From Maratus speciosus (Eukaryota > Arthropoda > Arachnida > Araneae > Salticidae): a DNA stretch of 64,000 nt. Positions within the stretch are counted from its first letter, which is position 1. Each line of letters starts with the position of its first letter. The notes below the pieces were generated by a model. It was not told the origin of the DNA. It was given only the letters and a program-made list of their open reading frames with translations, and did not search any database. Location of the stretch: NCBI GenBank assembly GCA_963932465.1, contig CAWVRF010001079.1, positions 153,501 through 217,500 on the forward strand. Direction: 5' to 3'. Below, in pieces: positions 45,272 through 54,291 of the stretch. The translations under genes were made by a program, and so were the position numbers.

Positions 45272-46165
45272 ATGAAACATTCTACTTATAAAAAACTGTA
45301 TCAAGCTCATTTGGGGGTCGTAGACGAAAAGGGTTTATTGGAATCCCGAAAACAAGAGTCGGATCCGTTTTATCGAAATCTCATCGATCTCATCGTCTCG
45401 AACGATGCCCCCGTGGTCCAATGGGACGTCAAACCGTTCACTTCGGAATTTCTTTCGGGATCTCCGCGCGAAAGGTTAGACGAAACTTTTTTCGCTTTCG
45501 TTCTGCGAGTGGCGGCCATCATCAAAGAAGAGAGTTACGTTCGCACGTATCAAAAACCCGAATCGCATAACGCAGTGATGGCTTGGATTTCGATTCTGCG
45601 CGGCGTCCTGTGCTCGAGTCTGGCTTTGCTCTACAACGTCGAGTGGACTCCCGAGAAGATTTTCACGCTTCTCGAACCGACGATCACGAAAATGATCGGC
45701 AACGGCGACGGTTCGGCTCTTCGTAGACTCTTGATCGATTTGGGAATAACCCCGGCCCGAAAAGAACTCTATCCCGCGGAACGCTCGTTCGAAAAATTAA
45801 ATTTTTTACAAGTCTTACAGTTCGGTTCCTTTTACTGGCGCTTTTTACACTGGATGGCCGAAGCCGTCGACTCGAGGGGCGAAAACATGGCTCCGTATAA
45901 AAAACAATGGAGAGAATTATTAAAGGGACCGCTTTATCGAACGGTCAGGTGTCAAATCTGCATGGTTCATTTTTCGACCGCTTTGAAAGAATTCGAAACG
46001 CAACTGATGGATCCGAACGGTGACTTGTCCCGATTGTTTTTCACGTTACACAATCGAACCCACGCCATGAGGCGAGAAACGAACAGGTTCTTACAGGAAC
46101 CCGATTACACGGAAGATCAATACAAATCGGATTCCGAATTCATGCGCCAAGCTCTGTCGACGTAA
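45272..46165 (+). CDS. p33: P33-like FAD-linked sulfhydryl oxidase
   Basis: P33 (baculovirus Ac92) is an Erv/ALR-type enzyme that makes disulfides in virion proteins. The 297-residue product has FYWRFLHWMAEAV at about residues 187-199 (the W-xx-LH flavin helix), the redox pair CQIC at 227-230 within RTVRCQICMVHF, and a later LFFTLHNRTHAM helix corresponding to the HN-N flavin contact. It is close to the family's length, with an N-terminal extension. It is intact and core-like in composition. Confidence 0.75.
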   Translation: MKHSTYKKLYQAHLGVVDEKGLLESRKQESDPFYRNLIDLIVSNDAPVVQWDVKPFTSEFLSGSPRERLDETFFAFVLRVAAIIKEESYVRTYQKPESHNAVMAWISILRGVLCSSLALLYNVEWTPEKIFTLLEPTITKMIGNGDGSALRRLLIDLGITPARKELYPAERSFEKLNFLQVLQFGSFYWRFLHWMAEAVDSRGENMAPYKKQWRELLKGPLYRTVRCQICMVHFSTALKEFETQLMDPNGDLSRLFFTLHNRTHAMRRETNRFLQEPDYTEDQYKSDSEFMRQALST

Positions 46166-46539
46166 TAAGAAGATTTTCTAGTTTTCTGTTTTCGAATCGC
46201 GTTGACTCGCATTTTGGAAAACATGGACGGGGTCACGGCCACGCGATCCTCGAACGCCAAGGCGCATACGTCTCCGACGAACACGGGGCACGAATTCCAC
46301 CAAACCAAAGACGAATCTTTTCCCAAGCAGTCAGAGATGCAATCTTTCTCGTATCCGCGAACGACGGCATCGTACAAAATTCCTCCGTACGATCCGTGAT
46401 AAAGTTCCGGGTTTACCAAAACGAAATTAGGAGCCGGATTTTGCTGCATGGGGTTGATGGCGAAACTGGTCGCGTTCGAACTTTGAAAACGATCGATTAA
46501 TTCTTTGACAGTCTGGTAAGGAATATAAATGTACGACAT
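46117..46539 (-). CDS. Hypothetical protein, 140 residues
   Basis: The product begins MSYIYIPYQTVKELIDRF and contains several cysteines (CISDCLGKD, CPVFVGDVCAL) that could form disulfides. It is convergent with P33, overlapping by 49 bases. No family is recognised. Confidence 0.6.
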   Translation of the reverse strand: MSYIYIPYQTVKELIDRFQSSNATSFAINPMQQNPAPNFVLVNPELYHGSYGGILYDAVVRGYEKDCISDCLGKDSSLVWWNSCPVFVGDVCALAFEDRVAVTPSMFSKMRVNAIRKQKTRKSSYYVDRAWRMNSESDLY

Positions 46540-46589
46540 GGTTTACTAAACAGAAAAAAAATTACTCTTCGTATTTATTCAGTATCTAG

Positions 46590-46624
<35 letters not shown>

Positions 46625-46637
46625 TTTTTTTTTAAAT

Positions 46638-47594
46638 TTAAATCAAGTGATTGTAACCGACTAATTGTTTCATCAAATCTGTAACAAATAAGACATCTTT
46701 ATTTACTTGAGGAACAGGTTGACCATACATTTGAGGTACTGTTGGAAAAACTTTAATTTTATGAGGCCAGTGATTACAAGTTCTTCTTTGTTCGAAGTAA
46801 TAGATTCTTTTTTGAATTTGAGATTTATTTGCTAGAGTAGATGGAGTCATACAAATATAAGGTGTACACCTTATATTCATTTTGGATCTACCTTTCTGAG
46901 GTTCAACGCCTTGATGAATAGTTCGACTATCCCATAACACTAGTGAACCAGCTTTTGCTTTAACACAAATATCCGAGTCGAATCCCAAGTTCTGAATGTA
47001 AAAATGTTTTTCTTCTGGAGTTAACTTATGCCAATCGCTAGATTGTTTTATTTGAAATTTTTCTTGAAATTTCCCATGTAATTTATGACTTCCTTTTAAG
47101 ACCCTCAGCGTGGCATCTCCTTCAGAAACATCATAAATATTGACTAAACTTTGTACACATTCAAAATCATTTCGTTTAAAACATTGATCGCTATGAAACC
47201 ACTCCTTACCCTTATACCAACCTCGATTTGTAATTTCACATGGAAGAGAAACGCTAATTCCATCGAAACTTGTCAATAAATCGTTTGTATTCCATATTGA
47301 TGCAAATTTTTTAATTACATTGGCGTTTTGTCTAACATGCCATGATAACGGATTATGTCCAAAGTCCCAATGTTGAAATAACATTCCGTGTTTAGGCATC
47401 AATTGAAATAGAGAAACATAAGTATCTGGTTTATTTTTTTCTACAGGTTTTTTGAAATATTTGGTTTTGTGATGAAGACATTTCCACATCGTTTCTCTGA
47501 GTTTAATTATTTCATTATTATCTAAAACATTTTCAACAACTTCAACCCCTTCATTTTTTAAAGTATAATTTTTACAATCATCATAGAACAACAT
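46638..47594 (-). CDS. PhyH-type 2-oxoglutarate dioxygenase
   Basis: Members hydroxylate small molecules or lipids using Fe(II) and 2-oxoglutarate. The product has 318 residues from the ATG at 47594, chosen because a TATA box (on the minus strand, about 47661-47672) lies between it and the upstream ATG at 47678. Fe ligands are visible as WFHSDQC (H-x-D) and LVLWDSRTIHQG (distal His), with a downstream Arg in NIRCTPY for 2-oxoglutarate. Base use is clearly more AT-rich than the adjacent P33 and PIF genes, which suggests recent acquisition. Confidence 0.75.
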   Translation of the reverse strand: MLFYDDCKNYTLKNEGVEVVENVLDNNEIIKLRETMWKCLHHKTKYFKKPVEKNKPDTYVSLFQLMPKHGMLFQHWDFGHNPLSWHVRQNANVIKKFASIWNTNDLLTSFDGISVSLPCEITNRGWYKGKEWFHSDQCFKRNDFECVQSLVNIYDVSEGDATLRVLKGSHKLHGKFQEKFQIKQSSDWHKLTPEEKHFYIQNLGFDSDICVKAKAGSLVLWDSRTIHQGVEPQKGRSKMNIRCTPYICMTPSTLANKSQIQKRIYYFEQRRTCNHWPHKIKVFPTVPQMYGQPVPQVNKDVLFVTDLMKQLVGYNHLI

Positions 47595-47685
47595 TTTTAA
47601 ATCTTGTATTCGACACTTGTATAAAAAGAAACAACTTGTATGGCATGTATCGGAAATATTTTTATATAATAAATGCATCAGGTAC

Positions 47686-47718
<33 letters not shown>

Positions 47719-47774
47719 TTTTTTTTTTTAACCATAAAATAAAATATTTAAAAATATTTTTTTAAATTGAATCT

Positions 47775-48053
47775 TCAATGTTTATATTTTTTCAGCTTTT
47801 TCACAAACCGTGTTGTTTTTGCACACGACAGTCGATAAAATTCTTGGAAACCGATTTTCTTGGATATTTTCTTTCCATTCGAAAGGATAAATATTTCTTT
47901 CCGAGCTGGATTCCTGCACTTTTTTAAACACAGAAAGTAGGTTTCCATGGTACTCGGTATAATATCTATGAACAGGAAATCAATAGTAAAGATATCCCGC
48001 GATAGATGCATTCGACTCTCGACGTTTGTAGCCATCCTGATTATTATTTTCAT
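47775..48053 (-). CDS. Hypothetical basic protein, 92 residues
   Basis: The product is Lys-rich, with FLFIDIIPSTMETYFLCLKK in the middle. A decayed inverted copy of its C-terminal half lies at 38641-38785, which supports this frame as once coding. The family is not recognised. Confidence 0.5.
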   Translation of the reverse strand: MKIIIRMATNVESRMHLSRDIFTIDFLFIDIIPSTMETYFLCLKKCRNPARKEIFILSNGKKISKKIGFQEFYRLSCAKTTRFVKKLKKYKH

Positions 48054-48073
48054 TTTTTCTACTACATACGATT

Positions 48074-48991
48074 TTATATTAATTTTTTATTTACGAGCGT
48101 ATCCACTAAATTTACAGGATCTGAAGAATCCGTCTGAATCCATTCTCTAAAAATCAATCTTCTGTCGGTCGTCGGACACAGTAAAGTCTGTTTCACGAAT
48201 GAATTTTCAGTCATGCAGTCCACTCTTCCCGTAAAAGTTTCGTCTTTTACCCTCGATTTTTCTCGTCTGCACGGAGAAGTTTTATCGTTCGAATCCAGAT
48301 GAAAATACGGACCGCACACGCACTCTCGCCCGTTCCAACCCATGAAATCCAAGGGGTTCGGAACGTCCCGTAAACAGTAATCGGCCAGACACACGAACGG
48401 AAAAGCGGAAATCATCCGAGTCCCGTCTAAAGACTGCGATCCGCATTTGCATCGATATCTGAGATTTTCCCCCAGAGGTTCGTAATAATCGTCGATGTTA
48501 TCCCCGGCCTCTTCGTTTTTCTCGTAATCCCACAAGACGTTCGAATCGTCGTTTTCGGCTTCGTCGTTTTTACAGGCCCGTTTCTTGTCCCCTTTGAACA
48601 CGACTAGGTTCAGGGGCAAACACGACCACCCTGCCAGGGAAAACACGTGATAGTTTGCTTTCAAATTACATTTGTCTACCCCTTTGGGTAAACAATACGT
48701 GCCGGGTGTTAATTTTTTGTTCATCACGTACACGCGTTCGTCGTTATCCGCGATGTGATAAAGGACGAATTCAGTCGCGTTACTGCAAAATTTTTTACAG
48801 TCGCACGGTTCGCCCGAAGGACACTTGAAACCTCGCAGGGGGCAAATGGATTTGGAAATGGGGTCGGCGACTCTTTCGAACCAACGGATCAGCCGATGTT
48901 TATCCGTGAGATTGGGTTTGTAATACAAATTGATCATCGTGACTAAAAATATCGCGAATAAAATCAAAGAAATGTATTTATTCTTCGGCAT
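48074..48991 (-). CDS. PIF-1/PIF-2/PIF-3-type per os infectivity factor
   Basis: These are N-anchored, cysteine-rich envelope proteins of the oral entry complex. The 305-residue product has an N-terminal span (ISLILFAIFLVTMINLYY), then CDCKKFCSN, LTPGTYCLPKGVDKC and a GWSCLPL strand, the shared PIF cysteine pattern. A further C-C block (CVCGPYFHLD) follows. I cannot say which of the three it is. Its 5' end overlaps the divergent 48972 gene by 20 bases. Confidence 0.7.
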   Translation of the reverse strand: MPKNKYISLILFAIFLVTMINLYYKPNLTDKHRLIRWFERVADPISKSICPLRGFKCPSGEPCDCKKFCSNATEFVLYHIADNDERVYVMNKKLTPGTYCLPKGVDKCNLKANYHVFSLAGWSCLPLNLVVFKGDKKRACKNDEAENDDSNVLWDYEKNEEAGDNIDDYYEPLGENLRYRCKCGSQSLDGTRMISAFPFVCLADYCLRDVPNPLDFMGWNGRECVCGPYFHLDSNDKTSPCRREKSRVKDETFTGRVDCMTENSFVKQTLLCPTTDRRLIFREWIQTDSSDPVNLVDTLVNKKLI

Positions 48992-49337
48992 TCTTTGCTT
49001 GATGCTCTTGGCTATTAATTTGGAACTGGTACCGGGACGACCTTGGCACGGGCATTACGTTTTGATATGGAAATGGAACGAATTCACACTCATACGAATC
49101 TTTCCGCAAGACGTGTACGTTTTGGTGGATAAGGATTTGATTTACAGGTACGAGATGACTTCTTCGAAAAACACGTATATCCCGGCCGTTTGTATCAATG
49201 CGAAAGTGGAACGGGATATTTTACACTATCGGTATCTGTTGGAATGGATAAAGGAGCCGCCGGTCTTGAAAGCTTATCCTCCGGATCTGTCCGACGACGT
49301 GGAGATTTTGAATCACGTGTCAAAGAGTTTGACATGA
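48972..49337 (+). CDS. Secreted or anchored small protein, 121 residues
   Basis: I chose the ATG at 48972, which gives a signal-peptide-like start (MYLFFGILCLMLLAINLELV). The remaining 100 residues are soluble with mixed strands. It is divergent from, and overlaps, the PIF gene, so shared timing is likely. No family is recognised. Confidence 0.6.
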   Translation: MYLFFGILCLMLLAINLELVPGRPWHGHYVLIWKWNEFTLIRIFPQDVYVLVDKDLIYRYEMTSSKNTYIPAVCINAKVERDILHYRYLLEWIKEPPVLKAYPPDLSDDVEILNHVSKSLT

Positions 49338-49842
49338 CGGCGCAAAAACTCTTGTAGGACGCCGTGGTGTAAATTTTTACGTGCGGATGTCTCTCTCGCA
49401 GTTCTCTTATAATTTTATCTTGTTGATACCACATTTTGTAAACGCAGACGAAGCGGATATCCGTCAATTCCAAATACAGATGAAAAAATTCCAAGCCGAT
49501 TTTACAACACTCGTCCGTGTGTTCCAGTTTGATTCGAAACGGATAATATGGAAAAACAGACGTGAAACGAGGCAACCTGCGAACTTTCGAATTGTTGAAA
49601 GGGGCCAGCACGACACCTCTCGCCCTAGAAACCAAACGATTCAGAGCAGGAACGGGCGGATCGAACGCGACGAAATGGGGTATTTTCGAATAAGTCTGAA
49701 CTACGTCTATCCAGCGCTGAATGAAAAATCGAACTTGATCCATTTTGTCGTATCTACGAAAAAGCCTAAAATAATGTTCGGCGATCTGAACTTGCAAACG
49801 ATCGCTTTGAAGTGAGAATTGAAATTTTACCGAGTCGGCCAT
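49195..49842 (-). CDS. Hypothetical protein, 215 residues
   Basis: I chose the ATG at 49842 (MADSVKFQF). The first 165 residues are convincing (helices, then alpha/beta). The last 50 are Ser/Pro/Arg-rich and overlap the convergent 48972 gene by 143 bases, so the true end may be nearer 49337. No family is recognised. Confidence 0.6.
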   Translation of the reverse strand: MADSVKFQFSLQSDRLQVQIAEHYFRLFRRYDKMDQVRFFIQRWIDVVQTYSKIPHFVAFDPPVPALNRLVSRARGVVLAPFNNSKVRRLPRFTSVFPYYPFRIKLEHTDECCKIGLEFFHLYLELTDIRFVCVYKMWYQQDKIIRELRERHPHVKIYTTASYKSFCAVMSNSLTRDSKSPRRRTDPEDKLSRPAAPLSIPTDTDSVKYPVPLSH

Positions 49843-49902
49843 TTCGGTAAATAATGTGGTCGACGCGTTCAAGTCTCGCCTTTATAAAACTCTGTTGCTT
49901 TG

Positions 49903-49941
<39 letters not shown>

Positions 49942-50101
49942 TTTTTTTTTTTTTTTTTTTGAAACATAGGGAAAATGCTTAGAGTTAATTCTTTAAGTTT
50001 TGTTTCAAAAGATTATATCCTTCAAAAAAAAAAAAAAAAAAAAAAAAATTTTTTTTTTTTTTTTTTTGCATGGTTTTTATGACTTTGAAAATTTTCAAGT
50101 C

Positions 50102-50332
50102 TTATCCACCTCTCAATCTCAACACTAAATGTATAGTACTTTCTTTTTGTAAATTATAATCGGCCAACGTTCTCGAATCTTCCAATTGTTTACCGGAAAA
50201 AATTAATCGTTGTTGGTCGGGAGGGATTCCCTCTTTGTCCTGTATTTTATTTTTAACTACGTCTACGGTATCGTCGGGTTCGACTTCCAAAGTTATGGTT
50301 TTTCCAGTTAGAGTTTTTACGAATATTTGCAT
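50102..50332 (-). CDS. Ubiquitin
   Basis: The product is a single 76-residue ubiquitin ending exactly in RLRGG with no extension. It retains the hydrophobic patch and the lysines at 48 (SGKQLED) and 63 (QKEST). It differs from the cellular consensus at several surface sites ([26 protein letters not shown]). Baculoviruses carry comparable viral ubiquitins. Partners in this genome could be the three RING proteins. Confidence 0.97.
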   Translation of the reverse strand: MQIFVKTLTGKTITLEVEPDDTVDVVKNKIQDKEGIPPDQQRLIFSGKQLEDSRTLADYNLQKESTIHLVLRLRGG

Positions 50333-50359
50333 CTTTATTTACATGGTCCTGCAGTCACG

Positions 50360-50377
50360 TTTCAGCCGCGGCTGAAA
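50360..50377. promoter_or_regulatory. Perfect 18-bp palindrome
   Basis: tttcagccgcggctgaaa reads the same on both strands. It lies 28 bases upstream of the ubiquitin start codon (minus strand) and is GC-rich within an AT-rich gap. A dimeric-protein operator or an origin element is possible. Confidence 0.5.
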
Positions 50378-50452
50378 GTAACGATTCGATACCGTACAAT
50401 TTAATTAATAGTCCGGTTATACTTGTAACAGCGTCTAGAGAGTATTTTTTAC

Positions 50453-51490
50453 CTAGTCTTCGTCCTTGGAATCCCAATCGTCCAACGAAAATTCTTCGAA
50501 CGACTCGGTTATTCGTTCTGTATCGTCGACCGCGGGTAAATTACCGATAGTACAAAGCTTTTTACTCCTACCGACTTTTCTTTTCTTTGCGGAATTATCG
50601 TTTATAGCGAACGTGTATTTCACGCTCGGTTCCACCAACATGGCTATGCGTCTACCCGTGGCGTGATAGTGTAAAAGTTCGGCATGGACGAATCGTTTCC
50701 AGCGCAGGTTGTTCAAAACGCAGTAGGCCAACTTGACCGGATCTTTCATGTGCCAATAAGTCATGTTCAACAGCAGGCAAAATATTCTTTTCTGGTTGAC
50801 GAACAGTTTTTCGAAATCGACGCATTGGCAATCTTCCACGGCCACTACCCAATTGGATGCTTCTTTCGTGGACACGTCGGCCCTGCTGTACGTAAATTCG
50901 ACGTGTTCCTGATTTTTGTCCGGATATTTTTTCAAAAATTTCACCGAAGCGCAAGAAGTCGATTTATACTCGCTCAGAGTTTTAACCCTGCGGTAAATCG
51001 AATATCTTTTAGGATCCCTGCACAGGTAATCGGCTGCCAGAACAGTTTCGACCCAAACGTTCCAACCTTTGCTGAATTTTTCTTTTTTCGTTTCTACTTT
51101 TTGCGGATAAAAATTGGTTTTCCAAACCTCGTCCAGTATCCTGTCGGTCATGAACTCGACGAGACCGTTGATTTTCTTCTGGAAGCCTTTCGTTATGAGT
51201 TTGGGGTTGTCGAATCGTTCGTAGACGTACCTTTTTTTCGACAAGATGACCAAATGTTTCATGCGTTGTTCGTATTTCAGTTCCACGTACGGTAGATTCA
51301 AAAACTCGTTGACTCGATCGCAATTTTCGACGGGCGATCTGTGAACCACCAGACTGTCCGTGTCGGCGTAACACACGTCGTAACCCAAATTTTTCAAATA
51401 ATGATACGATCCGAGTAACTGGTAGCGCGAGAGGGTCACGATGGTCATGGCGACGGGCAGATAGGCCAGGGGCGAATCCTTGGTGGCCAT
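50453..51490 (-). CDS. dnapol: Family B DNA polymerase, C-terminal part after an in-frame stop
   Basis: The frame has motif C YADTDS at about residues 41-46 counted from the ATG at 51490, then thumb-like sequence and a basic C-terminus with KKRKVGRSKK. It is in the same frame as 51497-53338, from which it is separated only by a TAA at 51497-51499. It probably does not act alone, since the exonuclease and motif A lie upstream. The break is described but not resolved here. Confidence 0.85.
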   Translation of the reverse strand: MATKDSPLAYLPVAMTIVTLSRYQLLGSYHYLKNLGYDVCYADTDSLVVHRSPVENCDRVNEFLNLPYVELKYEQRMKHLVILSKKRYVYERFDNPKLITKGFQKKINGLVEFMTDRILDEVWKTNFYPQKVETKKEKFSKGWNVWVETVLAADYLCRDPKRYSIYRRVKTLSEYKSTSCASVKFLKKYPDKNQEHVEFTYSRADVSTKEASNWVVAVEDCQCVDFEKLFVNQKRIFCLLLNMTYWHMKDPVKLAYCVLNNLRWKRFVHAELLHYHATGRRIAMLVEPSVKYTFAINDNSAKKRKVGRSKKLCTIGNLPAVDDTERITESFEEFSLDDWDSKDED

Positions 51491-51496
51491 GACTCC

Positions 51497-53338
51497 TTAG
51501 AGAGAATTGATCAAGATTTTTATACCCAGCTGGACGTTGTAATGATAAATTTCTTCGGTTCGCTTAAACTCTTTCTGATGGTGTTTCCGCATTTCGATGA
51601 AATGGTCCACGATTTTGGGTAAAAACGCTTCCGCGTGGGGGTTGACGACGATCACTACTTCGTCCGAAGCGGGATCGAATTTCGGATAGGAAAATTTGGA
51701 CATATTTTTCGTACTTTTCGTGAAATCGCCGTCGGAATGTTGTTTGTACGGAATACAAACCATCCGTTTAACCGCGTCATTGGACGACCATTCTTCTCGA
51801 GTCATGATCGTGCAGGTGCCGTAACACAAATTGCAATTCCGCAACGCGTTCGGATACATGCTCGAAAAATCCATGACCGAGACGTCTGTTTTTATCTGTT
51901 CGGGAACGCAAAAATTCAACGCGCCCTGATAAGTTTTTCCCTGGTAAAATCTTTCGTACTTGGAGTCGTGGTCGAACGACGTACCGAAAAACTTCGGGTT
52001 GATGAAATAGCCCAGACGCGTACCGTAAGTTTTGAACAGTTCCAGTAAATAACGCGAATTTCCCAAGTGTAAGACTTTCACGGCATCCAGAGCGGTGAAA
52101 TTGGCGCGTTCGACCAGGAAAGACAGCACGTGTTCTTCTACGAACAGCCTGTACACCAGTTCCGAATCTCTCAAACAATAATCCAAATACGTGCGAAACG
52201 TTCCGAATTCGGAAAGTCCGGACACCGTGTCGGGTTTCAACGAATCGAAACATTTTTTAACGTCTCGTTCGTCCAACAGATTGCGCGCCAAATCGGGATT
52301 TCGATACCAACTCGATATTCCGGTCGACTCGACTTGTAATTTGGTCTCTTTCAACTTTACCCGCGCCACGTCGTCCAGCTTGTAACTCGGCAAGTCGTAA
52401 TCGGAAAAAGTTTTGAAATAAGCGTAGAGATCCAAGACGATTTTATTCTTGTACGTGACCACCAGGTCCGAACCCACCTTGCTAGACGTGTAATATCTGA
52501 GCACGTTGGACAGATCGAGCCAGCAGAGCCTCGCGAAAATACACGGAAAATCAAACTCGTTGATGTTGTAACCGGTTACGATTTGAGCGTCGTCCAACAG
52601 AGCGTGGAACCGAATCAACATTTCTGATTCGGTTTCGAACGCGTGTTCGTAATCGGGTACGGGTCGCGCACCTTCCGGAAGCAGATAGAGTAACCATTTT
52701 CGAACTCCTAGTCGCTTGTTCCATTTGTAAAGGCTCAGCATGACGATTCTGTCGGATTTGCGATAGCCTTTCGGAACCACGTTCCCGATTAAAGAAACGG
52801 TTTCGATATCGAAAGCGGCCACGGTCCAATCTGGTTCGTCTCTGTGATCGGAGATCATTCGCAGAGAATCCGTCAGACTCTGAGAATCGTTTTCCAACTC
52901 GTACCATTTGTAGTAAAACGAATACGTGTCGTACTGAGAACACAAATCGATATAGATCCGTATCAACCAGTCGTCTGGACCGAGATAACTGACTTTGTAT
53001 TTGTGTAATAATTCGCCGACATCTTTGTGGAAAGCCTTGGTATATACTTTGTAGAAGGGTTTCAAACGGTAATCCAATTTGTTTTTGGCTAACCTGTCTT
53101 CGAAGTACGGTAAAATTTTTTTAGCGCTCCCGATTTTACGATACAAAACCTTATGACAAGGAAAAGATTCCTTTATGGCGCAAACCAGCTTGTCGATGTT
53201 GTTCGTGCATACGCCGATCCAATCTTCGTAATATTTAATTTTTCTTTCGCAGTTTCCTTCTCGATCGAGAAATGTAATTTCGATTTTATTAATGTTTTCG
53301 TGATACTGTAATCGTCTCCAGTGAATAGAAAAGTACAT
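51497..53338 (-). CDS. dnapol: Family B DNA polymerase, N-terminal part up to an in-frame stop
   Basis: The 613-residue frame carries exonuclease motifs FDIET (176-180), GYNINEFDF (about 256-264) and YCLRDSEL, then polymerase motif A (DFSSMYPNAL). It ends within the region of motif B, where a TAA interrupts the frame. With the downstream part the gene would be of usual family B length. Whether the TAA is a real mutation, a recoding site or an error is unknown. Replication of the viral genome is the expected role. Confidence 0.88.
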   Translation of the reverse strand: MYFSIHWRRLQYHENINKIEITFLDREGNCERKIKYYEDWIGVCTNNIDKLVCAIKESFPCHKVLYRKIGSAKKILPYFEDRLAKNKLDYRLKPFYKVYTKAFHKDVGELLHKYKVSYLGPDDWLIRIYIDLCSQYDTYSFYYKWYELENDSQSLTDSLRMISDHRDEPDWTVAAFDIETVSLIGNVVPKGYRKSDRIVMLSLYKWNKRLGVRKWLLYLLPEGARPVPDYEHAFETESEMLIRFHALLDDAQIVTGYNINEFDFPCIFARLCWLDLSNVLRYYTSSKVGSDLVVTYKNKIVLDLYAYFKTFSDYDLPSYKLDDVARVKLKETKLQVESTGISSWYRNPDLARNLLDERDVKKCFDSLKPDTVSGLSEFGTFRTYLDYCLRDSELVYRLFVEEHVLSFLVERANFTALDAVKVLHLGNSRYLLELFKTYGTRLGYFINPKFFGTSFDHDSKYERFYQGKTYQGALNFCVPEQIKTDVSVMDFSSMYPNALRNCNLCYGTCTIMTREEWSSNDAVKRMVCIPYKQHSDGDFTKSTKNMSKFSYPKFDPASDEVVIVVNPHAEAFLPKIVDHFIEMRKHHQKEFKRTEEIYHYNVQLGIKILINSL

Positions 53339-53400
53339 GGTGAAAAGAACAAATCGAAAATGTGTACTTTAATATACAACTAACAAAAAAAAAAAAAAAA

Positions 53401-53432
<32 letters not shown>

Positions 53433-53438
53433 GTTAGC

Positions 53439-53861
53439 AATGATTTACAACGGATCTTTCCACGGCGCAGGATTTTCCCATTGTGGAGGTAGTAATTCAT
53501 CATTATCGAATTTGGGAAATATAGGATTAAAGTTCACCATTGGCTTCCTTGCAGTAAATGGATTTAACAACATTCCACCATTAGGTTTTCTTTGATTTGT
53601 AATGTTAGGATGTAAATCCTGTTCTCCAATACTAAAAGGATTTTGTAAATCCTGTTCTCCAGCGCTTAGTGGGTTTCGTTTTTTAAAGTACTCCATTTTT
53701 TTACTTGTGTTAAAAGAACCAGTATGATTTTTACAAGATTCCGAAAGTAAGAAACCTCCTCCTTCAACTTGATGTGTGCTATACTAAATTCAGATAAAGA
53801 AAAATGAAATACTGTAATATGTCCAAGTAGTGCAACTTATATAGTAAACTTGTTAAGCTCA
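53439..53861. repeat. Duplicated cassette, copy 2
   Basis: See 44698. This copy lies between the polymerase gene and a RING gene, bounded by A/T tracts. Confidence 0.92.
53445..53696 (-). CDS. Duplicated proline/asparagine-rich small protein, copy 2
   Basis: The protein is identical to that of 44704-44955; see there for its description. The lack of any coding change argues for a recent duplication or gene conversion. Confidence 0.6.
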   Translation of the reverse strand: MEYFKKRNPLSAGEQDLQNPFSIGEQDLHPNITNQRKPNGGMLLNPFTARKPMVNFNPIFPKFDNDELLPPQWENPAPWKDPL

Positions 53862-53873
53862 AAAAAAAAAAAA

Positions 53874-53925
<52 letters not shown>

Positions 53926-53927
<2 letters not shown>

Positions 53928-54234
53928 AGTCTAGAACGCAAACTAAGATCTGAAAAAATTTACGAGTCCAAAACGCTAAATAAATCTGAAAAAAATTACA
54001 AGTATCGTGGCTTTCAGGTAAACTGTCATCTGAATCCGATTCTGACCTTTTATCGTGTACAGAACGTAAATCATATTTTTTCAGCTTTCTTCGACAATTT
54101 GGACACTGCACTTTAGATTTGGATTTATCTATCAAATCTATAATACAAACTCTATGGAAAAAATGTTTGCATCCTGAAAGCGTAAAAGAATAGCGGGGCT
54201 TAATGTCTTCTAAACAAATAGCGCATTCACTCAT
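53926..54234 (-). CDS. Small RING protein with repeat-derived C-terminus
   Basis: The 102-residue product has a full RING (CAICLEDI, CKHFFHRVCI, CPNCRRKL) in residues 4-50, then an acidic Ser/Asp stretch. The last 25 or so residues are encoded by degenerate R-type repeats (ttacaagt and tttacgagtcc cores). An E3 ligase role is expected. The repeat apparently inserted into or replaced the original end. Confidence 0.7.
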
Positions 54235-54291
54235 GTTTCGAATCCGAAGTTTTTTTTTTTGTTTTTTTTTTTTTTTTTTTTTTTTTGAGCT

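Noticed and set aside
47947..48150. Plus-strand hydrophobic open frame
   Set aside because: It lies antisense to the 47775 gene and the PIF gene end, and its hydrophobicity follows from AT-rich shadow reading.
54240..54288. A further A(n)T(n) tract
   Set aside because: Only T runs broken by G are present with no A run, so it was not counted as a standard tract.
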